A stretch of 64,000 nt of DNA, from the NCBI GenBank assembly GCA_016868785.1, contig VGFS01000008.1, positions 1-64,000 on the forward strand, in the 5' to 3' direction. Below are positions 7,822 to 16,497 of this stretch, piece after piece. This DNA comes from Bacteroidota bacterium. Lineage in GTDB: Bacteria; Bacteroidota; Bacteroidia; NS11-12g; UBA955. Position numbers and translations under genes: made by a program. Within the stretch, counting starts at the first letter, position 1. Each line of letters begins with the position of its first letter. The notes below the pieces were generated by a model that did not search any database, was not told where the DNA came from, and saw only the letters and a list, made by a program, of their open reading frames with translations.

Positions 7822-9315
7822 ATGAAAATGCGTTGTCTGTTCCCCCTTGTTGTGCTTGCCTTGGCGGCAGAAGCCTCTCATGCCCAAACATTTTTGGGAT
7901 TGCAAAACAGCAACTTCGCAGGCGTTCATAGCGTATACAGCAATCCGGCCTTGTTGACTTCCATGGCGTATAAACGACATGCGAATTTGTCAAGCTTCGG
8001 CCTAGATGTTAATAGCAACCTTGTAACCTTAACCGCCCCCTTTACTCCTTGGCAAGTAATAACTGGGAATGTGCCCGCGGCCTACCTCAACAGTAAAGGT
8101 AGGGTGGCCTGGAAAAATAGTTACTTACAGAGTTTTCCCGTAGGAAGTACTGGCTGGGCGCAAATGGGAACGGAATGGAGAGGTCCGGCCTATGCAAAGC
8201 GAATCGGACAGAAAATGGTTTGGGCAACCCACATTAGAACCCGAGCCAATGTGTCGATGCGAAACGTTTCTGATGCTACCTTGGCGTATGCACGGGAATT
8301 TATGGACAGTGGATTCAAACAAGTTGGTGGATTACAACTGCTGCAAACCGCAACCCATCCGCTTTCCCTTCAAGCCAATGCCTATCAAGAAGTGGGTGCT
8401 ACCTTGGCGGCTACCCTCATCGATGCCAAAAAATTCAAATTGTCGGCCGGAATTACCGGCAAATACCTGATGGGACTGGGGCATTTCTCTCTATTGTCTG
8501 AAGGTATGCAACTACAAGCCTACGGCAAAGATTCCATCGTCATTAACCACAGCCAATTTGATGTAGCCTATTCGGAATCTCAATTGTTTCAGCGTTTGTT
8601 GCAAGGGGTAGTGACGGGTGGACTTCCATCGCTACGCGATATCATGGGCAATGGATTTGGCATGGATCTAGGGATAACCCTGGAAGGTGGAAAAGGGGGG
8701 AGTATCGTACAGTTCAAAGACCGCTGGATGGGAGATCCTACCGTAAGGAATTATCAGTGGCGTATTGCGGCTTCTTTGATGGATTGGGGAAATGTGAGCT
8801 ACAAGAACCGATTGCGAACCTTTCACATGGGGAATGCGAATCCGGTTACGTTTAAAATGGATACGGCGTTTGTGACAGCGTTTGACCAAGGCAGTACAGA
8901 GGGCTTTGCGTATTTGGAGCAGTTCGCCAAGGATAACATGAGTTACAGTCAAGGTGCTCAAACCCAGCGCATCGCCATGCCCACCCAATTGCAAATTCAG
9001 GGCGATTTTCGACTGATGAGCCGCGTATATGCTTCATTTCTGTGGCAGCAGTCCTTGGTGTCAGCCCAAACCATGGGATTTAGGCAGGGTTCAGCACTCA
9101 TTGTAACCCCTCGCATTGAAACCAAATGGTTGGAAGTGGCTACGCCGCTCGGACTTACCCAAGATTATCGCAAGGGAAACATAGGGGCCTATTTAAGAGT
9201 AGGACCTGTGTTCTTGGGGTCCGATAATTTCCTCTCAAACCTGATGTTGAACAACATCAAAGGCGTGAATTTCTACTGTGGTGTAAGCAGCTCAATAGGG
9301 AAGTTTAGGAAGTAA
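7822..9315 (+). CDS. DUF5723-type outer-membrane protein
   Basis: 497 residues with a signal peptide (MKMRCLFPLVVLALAAEASHA). The mature part starts QTFLGLQNSNFAGVHSVYSN and PALLTSMAYKRHANLSSFGL, the conserved opening of DUF5723 proteins: a Bacteroidota outer-membrane family predicted to form a FadL/PorV-like beta barrel, with the 'NPA' turn seen here as SNPALL. Substrate unknown. It ends 3 nt from the end of the converging murA with no terminator between. GACATTTG at 7801 is a weak -7 candidate. Confidence 0.82.
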   Translation: MKMRCLFPLVVLALAAEASHAQTFLGLQNSNFAGVHSVYSNPALLTSMAYKRHANLSSFGLDVNSNLVTLTAPFTPWQVITGNVPAAYLNSKGRVAWKNSYLQSFPVGSTGWAQMGTEWRGPAYAKRIGQKMVWATHIRTRANVSMRNVSDATLAYAREFMDSGFKQVGGLQLLQTATHPLSLQANAYQEVGATLAATLIDAKKFKLSAGITGKYLMGLGHFSLLSEGMQLQAYGKDSIVINHSQFDVAYSESQLFQRLLQGVVTGGLPSLRDIMGNGFGMDLGITLEGGKGGSIVQFKDRWMGDPTVRNYQWRIAASLMDWGNVSYKNRLRTFHMGNANPVTFKMDTAFVTAFDQGSTEGFAYLEQFAKDNMSYSQGAQTQRIAMPTQLQIQGDFRLMSRVYASFLWQQSLVSAQTMGFRQGSALIVTPRIETKWLEVATPLGLTQDYRKGNIGAYLRVGPVFLGSDNFLSNLMLNNIKGVNFYCGVSSSIGKFRK

Positions 9316-9318
9316 GGG

Positions 9319-10626
9319 TCAGTCGATGCGTGTGATTTTGGCACCCAAGGCGTTCAATCGCTCTTCGATGCGCTCATAGCCACGGTCGATCTGTTCGATG
9401 TTTTTGATGGTGCTCTTGCCTTTGGCACTCATGGCGGCGATCAACAGAGCCACGCCCGCACGAATGTCGGGTGAGCTCATGGTAATGCCTTTGAGCTGCG
9501 TTCTGCGATCCAAACCAATGACGGTTGCACGGTGAGGGTCGCACAGGATGATTTGAGCTCCCATATCGATCAGGTTGTCGACGAAGAACAGGCGGCTTTC
9601 AAACATTTTCTGATGGATCAACACAGTACCGCGCGCTTGTGTGGCGGTCACCAAGGCAATGGAAATCAAATCAGGGGTGAATCCTGGCCAAATTTGATCG
9701 GAAACCGTTAATATAGAACCATCGATGAAGGTATCGATTTCATAGTGATCCATGGCAGGGATGAAAATGTCATCGCCCCGGATTTCTATTTTCACCCCCA
9801 ATCTTTGGAACATTTTAGGGATAATGCCGAGCATGTCTACCCGGCAACCTTTTAAGGTGATTTCGCTTTGGGTGATGGCGGCCATCCCAATGAAACTGCC
9901 GATTTCAATCATATCGGGAAGGCAACGGTGCGCACATCCGCCCAATTGTTTTACCCCTTCTATGGTGAGTTGGTTGGAGCCGATGCCGGTAATTTTGGCC
10001 CCCATGCTATTGAGCATCAAGCACAGTTGCTGTAAATAGGGTTCGCAAGCGGCATTGTAAATGGTGGTTGTGCCTTCGGCCAATACCGCAGCCATCAGAA
10101 TGTTGGCAGTACCGGTTACCGACGCTTCGTCGAGCAACATGTAGCAGCCTTTCAAACGGTCGCTGCTGACTTTATAAAAATTGTTTTCGGCTTGAAATTC
10201 GAAATTTGCTCCCAAGTTGATGAATCCTTCAAAGTGGGTGTCGAGTCTTCGTCGGCCAATTTTGTCGCCGCCTGGCGAGGGGATGTAGCCACGTCCAAAA
10301 CGGGCCAACAAAGGTCCAACGATCATGATAGACCCGCGCAAAGCAGCCCCTTGTTTTTTGAATTCCGCGCTATTGAGGAATTCTAGGTCGATATTGTCGG
10401 AGACGAACGTGTATGAGCCGCGCTCATTGCGGGTTACTTTTACCCCCAAGCTTTGCAACAATTCGATGAGCTTTAATACGTCGCGAATCTCCGGTATGTT
10501 GGTGATGGTGACGGGCTCTGCGGTCAATAAAACGGAACAAAGGACTTGTAACGCTTCATTTTTTGCACCCTGAGGGATGATTTCTCCGCGGAGTTTGTGT
10601 CCGCCTTCAATTTCAAATATGGCCAT
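9319..10626 (-). CDS. murA: UDP-N-acetylglucosamine 1-carboxyvinyltransferase MurA
   Basis: 435 residues, full length. MurA transfers enolpyruvate from PEP to UDP-GlcNAc, the first committed step of peptidoglycan synthesis. Landmarks: GGHKLRGEIIPQGAKNEAL at residue 8 (the KN pair), an RGS segment near 98, the loop PGGDKIGRRRLDTH at 118-131, and GYERIEERLNALGAKI at the end. In E. coli the loop reads PGGC with Cys115; here the equivalent residue is Asp121 (codon at 10264-10266), the substitution known to give fosfomycin insensitivity in other bacteria. It follows the DUF4290 gene by 5 nt and is probably in the same operon. Confidence 0.96.
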   Translation of the reverse strand: MAIFEIEGGHKLRGEIIPQGAKNEALQVLCSVLLTAEPVTITNIPEIRDVLKLIELLQSLGVKVTRNERGSYTFVSDNIDLEFLNSAEFKKQGAALRGSIMIVGPLLARFGRGYIPSPGGDKIGRRRLDTHFEGFINLGANFEFQAENNFYKVSSDRLKGCYMLLDEASVTGTANILMAAVLAEGTTTIYNAACEPYLQQLCLMLNSMGAKITGIGSNQLTIEGVKQLGGCAHRCLPDMIEIGSFIGMAAITQSEITLKGCRVDMLGIIPKMFQRLGVKIEIRGDDIFIPAMDHYEIDTFIDGSILTVSDQIWPGFTPDLISIALVTATQARGTVLIHQKMFESRLFFVDNLIDMGAQIILCDPHRATVIGLDRRTQLKGITMSSPDIRAGVALLIAAMSAKGKSTIKNIEQIDRGYERIEERLNALGAKITRID

Positions 10627-10631
10627 GATGG

Positions 10632-11303
10632 TTAGAATCGACGGTAGTTTTTACCGCGGTTTTTGTTGTTTTTTTTGTTGTTGTTTTTATTGTTGCGGCT
10701 GAAGTGCTGAGATTTTTGTTGGGCAGGACGGCGGATACTCACAGTGGTATCGGCGCTCACCACCAATTCTGAACCTTCGATGTTTAACTGTCCTTTCGAT
10801 AAGGTCTTCAGGTGGTCGGCGATGACTTCATTGCTCAAATTTTCGTTGTTCCATGCTTTGCAAGAATTGTACATGAAAGAAGCAATCATGTTCACCAAGT
10901 CTTGTTTGAGTTCGACATCTTCCATCTCTGCTGCACGATCAATCATCATTTGCAAGTTGCGGCCATAAAAGCGAAAGCGAATCCCACTGAAATTGTAGCC
11001 CAAATGATCGGGGCGTACGAATTCTTTTTTGATTGGAACGATCTCATACGGACAATCTACGTCCAATTCATAATTGGCAATCTGAAAGATATGACCCCAC
11101 AAAATCTCTTTGTAATTCGATTGTTGTTTGATTTCAGGATTCAATGTTGCCATGATTTGGGCCAAATTGTGAACCCAAGAAGTGCGTTCTTCCTTGCTGG
11201 CCATGGTTTTGATGTGGTCGATGTACTCTTGCACGTGACGACCGTATTCGGCGATGCCCAATGCAGTTCTTTGTGTATTGTAATCGTCTTGGAGCGTAAG
11301 CAT
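10632..11303 (-). CDS. DUF4290 protein with basic Asn/Lys-rich tail
   Basis: 223 residues from the ATG at 11303; in-frame starts further upstream give a non-conserved MIGSVLFCMY lead and I prefer the start giving MLTLQDDYNTQRTALGIAEY. The first 170 residues match the helical DUF4290 family, which is found beside murA in Bacteroidota. Residues about 198-223 are a run of N, K and R (NNKNNNKKNNKNRG), suggesting nucleic-acid or ribosome contact. Cytoplasmic; function unknown. Upstream gene of the pair DUF4290-murA. Confidence 0.85.
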   Translation of the reverse strand: MLTLQDDYNTQRTALGIAEYGRHVQEYIDHIKTMASKEERTSWVHNLAQIMATLNPEIKQQSNYKEILWGHIFQIANYELDVDCPYEIVPIKKEFVRPDHLGYNFSGIRFRFYGRNLQMMIDRAAEMEDVELKQDLVNMIASFMYNSCKAWNNENLSNEVIADHLKTLSKGQLNIEGSELVVSADTTVSIRRPAQQKSQHFSRNNKNNNKKNNKNRGKNYRRF

Positions 11304-11386
11304 ATACATGCAAAATAACACAGAACCAATCAAATAAAATTCAAAACTTTCCCGCAGTTGTCGTGTTTGTTATACAAGCAATACAC

Positions 11387-12016
11387 ATGAAAAATCAAAT
11401 CGTTTCCGAGTACGTGAAATACTGCCTCAAACACGGGCAGGCCCCTGCAAATGTTTATCAACTTTGTGAGCATTTGAACATCGAAGAATCGACGTTTTAC
11501 AGCCACTTTGGTAGCTTAGATAAAGTGGAGGAATCGGTGCTGGTGACCCGCTGGACATCGGTGGCCGAAAAGTTCGCGCAAGAAGAGCAATTTGCGGGAT
11601 ACGGCTTAACGGAAAAGATGCTAACCCTGCATTTTGCCTTCATTGAGAGTCTGCGCGACATCAGAAGTTACTTGCTATGGAAGTTTAAGGATTGGAAAAA
11701 TCCCATGGACCAAGTAAAGGGACTGATGGCATTGAGAGAAGCATTCCAAAAAACGGTGAGCCCCTTGTTAGATATGGCAAGCAATCAGGGAGAAATCCCT
11801 GATCGAAAAGTGGTTTCCAAGTTAAACGTGGAAGCGCTGGGCATGAACTTGGCCTTTGTGATGCATTTTTGGTTGAAAGATGATTCCACAGATTTTGAGC
11901 GCACCGATGCCTGCATAGAAAAATCAGTACAGTTGACCATGGACTTTGTGGGCAGAAATGCGGTAGACAAATTGTTTGATTTTGGCAAATTCTTGATTCA
12001 AGGATTTCAGCGATGA
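11387..12016 (+). CDS. TetR/AcrR-like transcriptional regulator
   Basis: 209 residues from the ATG at 11387; the longer ORF adds eight residues without support. An N-terminal helix-turn-helix reads NVYQLCEHLNIEESTFYSHF (about residues 22-41), close to the TetR pattern, followed by an all-helical ligand-binding domain. The last codons overlap the ATG of the ABC1 kinase gene as ATGA (12013-12016), so the two are translationally coupled. This pairing suggests that the regulator is part of the kinase's function or control rather than a remote repressor. No operator palindrome was found upstream. Confidence 0.78.
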   Translation: MKNQIVSEYVKYCLKHGQAPANVYQLCEHLNIEESTFYSHFGSLDKVEESVLVTRWTSVAEKFAQEEQFAGYGLTEKMLTLHFAFIESLRDIRSYLLWKFKDWKNPMDQVKGLMALREAFQKTVSPLLDMASNQGEIPDRKVVSKLNVEALGMNLAFVMHFWLKDDSTDFERTDACIEKSVQLTMDFVGRNAVDKLFDFGKFLIQGFQR

Positions 12017-13350
12017 TCGATACCCAAGACAAAATACCCACGTCCAAAGTGGAGCGCGCCATAAAATTGGTGGGAGCCGGGGCAAAAATTGGCGGGAATT
12101 ACTTGAAATATTACGCCAAGAAAACAATCAACAGCGATACCACCAAAGAAGAACTTCACGCCAACAATGCTAACGATATTTATCAATCCTTGAGTCAGCT
12201 CAAAGGCAGTGCATTGAAAGTGGCGCAGATGCTCAGCATGGACAAAAACCTGCTGCCGCGGGCTTACACCGACAAATTTGCCATGTCTCAATACTCAGCG
12301 CCCCCAATGTCGGGTCCGTTGGTGGTTAGAACCTTTCAAAAGTCAGTGGGAAAATCACCGTTCGATGTGTTTGACCAATTCAATACGCAATGTAGTGCCG
12401 CGGCCAGTATCGGGCAGGTACATCAAGCCCAAAAAGATGGCAAAACCTTGGCCGTGAAAGTGCAATATCCTGGCATTGCCGACAGTATTCAAAGCGATCT
12501 GAAAATGGTAAAACCTGTGGCCAATGCCATGTTCGGCTTGCCAGAAAAAGAGATGCAGAAATACTTCCAAGAAGTGGAAGAAAAGCTACTTGAGGAGACG
12601 AATTACACCTTAGAACTTCAGCGATCACAGGAAATTGCGAAGGCATCTTTAATAGTGAAAGATGTGTTTTTCCCCAACTACTATCCCGAATTCAGCAGCC
12701 CCAAAGTGTTGGTGATGGACTGGCTGCAAGGCGATCACTTGAAAGAGTTTCTCGATAAAAAACCATCGCAAGCGATAAAAAATCGGGTAGCGCAAGCCCT
12801 GTGGGATTTTTATAACCACCAACTGCACACAGAGTTGGCCATTCATGCCGATCCGCATCCTGGCAATTTTTTACTACAAGAGGATGGTCGCGTAGGTGTG
12901 ATTGATTTCGGTTGCGTGAAAGTAGTGCCCGAAGATTTCTATTATCATTATTTCCCCTTATTGGTTCCGGAAATCCGCGAAAATCAAGCCGTGGTAGACC
13001 AATTACTCAATCACATAGAAATCATTTTCCCCCAAGATTCGCAAGCCGTAAAAGATGAGTTGCAAGTGGCCTTTTTGGACATGACAGCGCTATTGAGTCG
13101 GCCGTTTGAATCCGAACAATTCCAGTTTACGCATGAATTCATCGATGAAATCTATGCCAAAGGGGAGGAGATTTATCAGATTCCAGAGGTAAAACGTCCT
13201 ACGCAACCCAGGGGGAGCAAACATGCCTTGTATGTGAACAGGACCTATTTCGGCATCTACAGCATGATGGCAGATTTGAATGCCTCCATCGAAACCAAAT
13301 CACACACTTGGTCTGGTAAATTGGTAGATTATTGGAAAGACAGCGTTTAA
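12013..13350 (+). CDS. ABC1/UbiB/AarF atypical protein kinase-like
   Basis: 445 residues. Family features: a KxGQ-like segment seen as LKGSALKVAQMLSMD (about residues 60-74), the AAASIGQVHQA alanine-rich loop (about 132-142), LAVKVQYPG with the catalytic Lys, and HADPHPGNFLL followed by GVIDFGC (the catalytic and metal-binding loops). ABC1/UbiB proteins act in ubiquinone or isoprenoid-lipid metabolism as atypical ATPases. No C-terminal membrane helix pair is obvious. Overlaps the upstream regulator by 4 nt and the converging TonB receptor gene by 4 nt. Confidence 0.88.
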   Translation: MIDTQDKIPTSKVERAIKLVGAGAKIGGNYLKYYAKKTINSDTTKEELHANNANDIYQSLSQLKGSALKVAQMLSMDKNLLPRAYTDKFAMSQYSAPPMSGPLVVRTFQKSVGKSPFDVFDQFNTQCSAAASIGQVHQAQKDGKTLAVKVQYPGIADSIQSDLKMVKPVANAMFGLPEKEMQKYFQEVEEKLLEETNYTLELQRSQEIAKASLIVKDVFFPNYYPEFSSPKVLVMDWLQGDHLKEFLDKKPSQAIKNRVAQALWDFYNHQLHTELAIHADPHPGNFLLQEDGRVGVIDFGCVKVVPEDFYYHYFPLLVPEIRENQAVVDQLLNHIEIIFPQDSQAVKDELQVAFLDMTALLSRPFESEQFQFTHEFIDEIYAKGEEIYQIPEVKRPTQPRGSKHALYVNRTYFGIYSMMADLNASIETKSHTWSGKLVDYWKDSV

Positions 13351-15635
13351 AGCGCAATTCCAATGCTCATCAATATGGCGCGACCGTCGGATGGCATCAA
13401 GCCAGGGCCGGGATATCCTCCAGATCGGCGGGTGAAATAGTGTACATTGGTGAGGTTGTTTACACTCAATTTCAAGTTTACCGATTTGCTCACACTCAAT
13501 GTGGTATTCCAATCCCAGATGCGGTAGGCGGGAATTAGTCCGGTGTTGCCGTTGCTGCTAGCAGGGCGGGTGTTGTTCGCATCCGAAAAGGTTTCCGACA
13601 CATAACTCATCTGAATTTGGGTAATGAATTTACGCTGAGGATTGTTCTTCGAAGCACATTGGAATCCTATGCCAGTGCGCAAGATGTTGGATGGCGCATT
13701 TTCTACAGAATTGCCTTTGAGGTTAATAGAATCATATTTGCCCGCATTGTTTTTGGTGGTGATATAATAGTTGCCGTAGCGAGCATGGGTGTAAGCGTAA
13801 CTCACGAAAAAGGGCAAGCCCCAACGACTGTTTTTCCTCAGTTTTTTGACCAAATCTACATCCACAACCGCCTCGATGCCCGTGCTTTTGCTGTTTCCCA
13901 CGTTGGTTTTAAGCGTGATGGCCTTTCCTTGGTTGTCGAACTGGGTGATTCTGCCAATCCGGTTATTGTACTGAAGTACGAAAACACTGGCGTCGAAATA
14001 AAGCCACTGTCCTTTGCGACCTCTGAAACCCAAATCGTTGTTGTAGCCGTTGGCATCTTTGAGGTTGGCGTCGATCTGCTCCGTTCCAGGGGCTGCCTGC
14101 ATGTCGCTGAAAAGTATGGGACGATAGTTTTGGGTGGCGTTTGCATAGATTTCAAAGCCATTTTTCAAGTGATATTCCGCGGAAATGCCACCGAGGAAAA
14201 AGCTTCTTTGCTGAGGGGTTGCGATTACGGGGATTTCTTGTCCAACCAAGTTGTATCCCGTTCTGCCCGAAACGGTTGAATGGATTTGCTCTGCACGTAG
14301 ACCGGGGATCAAAATGAAACGGGGTGAAAAACGAATCACTTGCTCGGCAAACCATGCCATGTTTTGTGTGTTGAAAGTCAGGGCAGTGGGGAAGAGGTTT
14401 GTGGTAAAGTTCGCATCAATACCCGTGCTGCCCACCCCTTTCTGATATCGCTGTGTTTGCCCTTTGAAATAGCGAATGCCCGTGCTCAAAGTTTGCTTTT
14501 TGCCAAACAATACATAATGGGAAATGTAGCTGATTTCTGTACCGATGTTTTTGTATTTGTCGGTAGCCAAATCCCGGGTGTTGTATTGTCCTGTGGCTTT
14601 GTTGATGGTGTCGGTCACCAAAATACTTGCCGTATTGCCAATGCTGTGGCGTGTAGCATCCATGCCGAATACTTGTACTTGGAGACGACTTCTAACTGAT
14701 AGCGCGTAGTCCAATTTGATGTTGGCGGTTTGCCAAGGAGTAGAGAACCAATTTCTGCTGCGAAAACTCTGTTTGATGTCTTGCGCAAATTGCAGGTCGG
14801 TCAATCCACCCGGCTGTTGACTCAACATGTTGTAACGCATGTAGTCTATGCTGATGTGGGCTTTTTTGCCCAAATTGTAGGTGCCTGATCCATAAAACGT
14901 TTCAGTTTCATAGGCGCTGTTTTTGCGGAATCCATCGGCCGAACGCTTGTCGTAAAAGGCATAATAATGTCCTTTGTTGGTCTTGCCACCCAATCCTACA
15001 TAGGTGTTGAGCAAGCCAAAACTGCCAATGGTCTGCTGGCTTTCCGCATGACAAGGCTTTTGAAGATTGCTTCCATCGCGCATTACATAGTTAATCAATC
15101 CGCCAAACTGAGGTCCGTACTGCAATGCACCAGCCCCTCTGGTAATCTGAATGCGCTGTATCGCTTGCATGGGCGGATTGTAATAAGCCTCTGGATATCC
15201 ATAGGGATCTGCGGAAATATCGGCGCCGTTCTGACGGATGTTGAACTCCCAACTTCTGTTTGGACTAAGTCCGCGGTTGGCAATCCCAATTTGAATGCCC
15301 GAGCCATCGCTTTCCCAAATGTGAATCCCCGGTACTTTGGCCAGAATTTGTCGCATCGAATTGTTCGCCACCACCGTATTCAGTTGGTCCATCACCACCA
15401 GACTGTTCTTTTTACCGGCATTGATTTTGGTGCCCACCACTTCCGGCAACATCATGACGTCGCGCTGCTGTCCGCTTCCTACAAGGGTAATTTCAGATAG
15501 ATATTCTAAGTGCAAGGACGTATCGGCCTTCGGATTAGCTTGGGATTGTGCGAATGAAGAAGAAGTAAGAGAAAAACCCGAAAAGATGATCAAATAGGGT
15601 ACAATGTTCTTGGTGGTAAAATTGAAAAAAGCCAT
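13347..15635 (-). CDS. TonB-dependent outer-membrane receptor, FecA-like
   Basis: 762 residues. Signal peptide to about residue 30 (FSLTSSSFAQS). There is no carboxypeptidase-like or signalling N-domain; the plug follows directly (VVANNSMRQILAKVPGIHIW, RGLSPNRSWEFNIRQNGADI, GYPEAYYNPPMQAIQRIQIT, RGAGALQYGPQFGG), which is close to the FecA-type plug. A 22-strand barrel follows, with a TonB_dep_Rec C-terminus ending in IGIAL. Likely imports a ferric chelate such as citrate or a siderophore. The promoter and a palindrome lie at 15661-15730. No partner uptake genes are adjacent. Confidence 0.9.
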   Translation of the reverse strand: MAFFNFTTKNIVPYLIIFSGFSLTSSSFAQSQANPKADTSLHLEYLSEITLVGSGQQRDVMMLPEVVGTKINAGKKNSLVVMDQLNTVVANNSMRQILAKVPGIHIWESDGSGIQIGIANRGLSPNRSWEFNIRQNGADISADPYGYPEAYYNPPMQAIQRIQITRGAGALQYGPQFGGLINYVMRDGSNLQKPCHAESQQTIGSFGLLNTYVGLGGKTNKGHYYAFYDKRSADGFRKNSAYETETFYGSGTYNLGKKAHISIDYMRYNMLSQQPGGLTDLQFAQDIKQSFRSRNWFSTPWQTANIKLDYALSVRSRLQVQVFGMDATRHSIGNTASILVTDTINKATGQYNTRDLATDKYKNIGTEISYISHYVLFGKKQTLSTGIRYFKGQTQRYQKGVGSTGIDANFTTNLFPTALTFNTQNMAWFAEQVIRFSPRFILIPGLRAEQIHSTVSGRTGYNLVGQEIPVIATPQQRSFFLGGISAEYHLKNGFEIYANATQNYRPILFSDMQAAPGTEQIDANLKDANGYNNDLGFRGRKGQWLYFDASVFVLQYNNRIGRITQFDNQGKAITLKTNVGNSKSTGIEAVVDVDLVKKLRKNSRWGLPFFVSYAYTHARYGNYYITTKNNAGKYDSINLKGNSVENAPSNILRTGIGFQCASKNNPQRKFITQIQMSYVSETFSDANNTRPASSNGNTGLIPAYRIWDWNTTLSVSKSVNLKLSVNNLTNVHYFTRRSGGYPGPGLMPSDGRAILMSIGIAL

Positions 15636-15660
15636 CTATTTATAATGGTTCTAAACAGTG

Positions 15661-15691
15661 CAAACTTACACCGAAAATTGAGCACCGCCAA
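15661..15691 (-). promoter_or_regulatory. Promoter of the TonB receptor gene
   Basis: On the minus strand, TTG (15691-15689), 20 nt, then TAAGTTTG (15668-15661), matching the Bacteroidota consensus. It leaves a 25 nt untranslated leader before the ATG at 15635. Confidence 0.6.
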
Positions 15692-15718
15692 CTTTATTTA
15701 GAATTATTTTAAATAACA

Positions 15719-15730
15719 TGACAATTGTCA
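15719..15730. promoter_or_regulatory. Perfect 12 nt palindrome upstream of the TonB receptor promoter
   Basis: TGACAATTGTCA is perfectly self-complementary and centred about 33 nt upstream of the -33 element. It follows an AT-rich stretch (TTTAGAATTATTTTAAATAA). Its position suits an activator or repressor operator; it is not a recognisable Fur box. Unproven. Confidence 0.4.
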
Positions 15731-15803
15731 GGGAATGAACCATAATCTGCTTCATTTTTCATCGGCGCAAGCCTAATAGTGCACTTCACTGTAGGCTGAT
15801 TGA

Positions 15804-16433
15804 TTACAAAGCCCTAAAAGTATAGCCGTCCGATTTCATTCTTTCCAAGTACTTGGGTAGGATATACTTGAGCTGGTTTTCTGCTTTTTCGCTGTCGTGA
15901 AACACCACAATGCTACCCGGTTTACTGTGATTCAGTAGGGCTTTGAGGCTTCTGTCAACGTTTAAATTGCGGTCGTAATCGCAGCTCAAATTGCTCCATT
16001 GTACTACCTCGTACCCCAGTGCCTTCAGCGCTCGGGTCTGCCGTAAAGTAATCCTACCATAGGGAGGACGGAACAATCGCCCTGTTTCAGCACCCACCGC
16101 TGCCAATGCCTCCTCGCAGGTCATTACCTCTTTCATGTAGGCATCTGCAGCAAAACGCCACCCCTTAACATGATGCATGGTGTGATTCGCCAACGTATGC
16201 CCCGCCAACCTTACCTGCTCGGCCACCGCCGGGTACTTTCGTAGATTGTCGCCCACACAAAAAAAGGTTGCTACAGCGCCGTATTGCGACAACTGATCCA
16301 AAACCCACGGCGTGATATTCGGATGTGGCCCATCGTCAAACGTTAAAAAGACTGCCTTCTCCGTTACCTCCCTGCGCCACGTAAATGACGGAAACAGGCG
16401 CTGAATTGTGGAAGGAACCGAGAAAAAGTGCAT
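15804..16433 (-). CDS. Polysaccharide deacetylase (CE4/NodB family)
   Basis: 209 residues from the ATG at 16433; an upstream GTG at 16469 in the same frame is less likely. NodB motifs: TFDDGPHP (motif 1, residues about 31-38, with the catalytic base and metal Asp), HTLANHTMHH (motif 2, metal His pair), RPPYGR (motif 3) and VVFHDS near the end. It probably removes N-acetyl groups from peptidoglycan or another glycan. The absence of a clear signal peptide or anchor makes its location uncertain; residues 1-16 (MHFFSVPSTIQRLFPS) are only weakly hydrophobic. Divergent from the kynurenine monooxygenase gene. Confidence 0.87.
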   Translation of the reverse strand: MHFFSVPSTIQRLFPSFTWRREVTEKAVFLTFDDGPHPNITPWVLDQLSQYGAVATFFCVGDNLRKYPAVAEQVRLAGHTLANHTMHHVKGWRFAADAYMKEVMTCEEALAAVGAETGRLFRPPYGRITLRQTRALKALGYEVVQWSNLSCDYDRNLNVDRSLKALLNHSKPGSIVVFHDSEKAENQLKYILPKYLERMKSDGYTFRAL

Positions 16434-16483
16434 CGCAAAGCAAAGTTGTGACTTTTGACATGTTTTCACAACCCAACATCAAT

Positions 16484-16491
16484 TAAATTTG
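16484..16491 (+). promoter_or_regulatory. -7 element of the kynurenine monooxygenase gene (TAAATTTG)
   Basis: TAAATTTG fits TAnnTTTG and ends 6 nt before the ATG at 16498. No TTG at the usual distance. It predicts a leaderless or near-leaderless mRNA. Confidence 0.5.
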
Positions 16492-16497
16492 TACCCT

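Noticed and set aside
13617-14279. 220-residue open frame antisense to the TonB receptor
   Set aside because: No recognisable domain; the receptor reads through without break on the minus strand.
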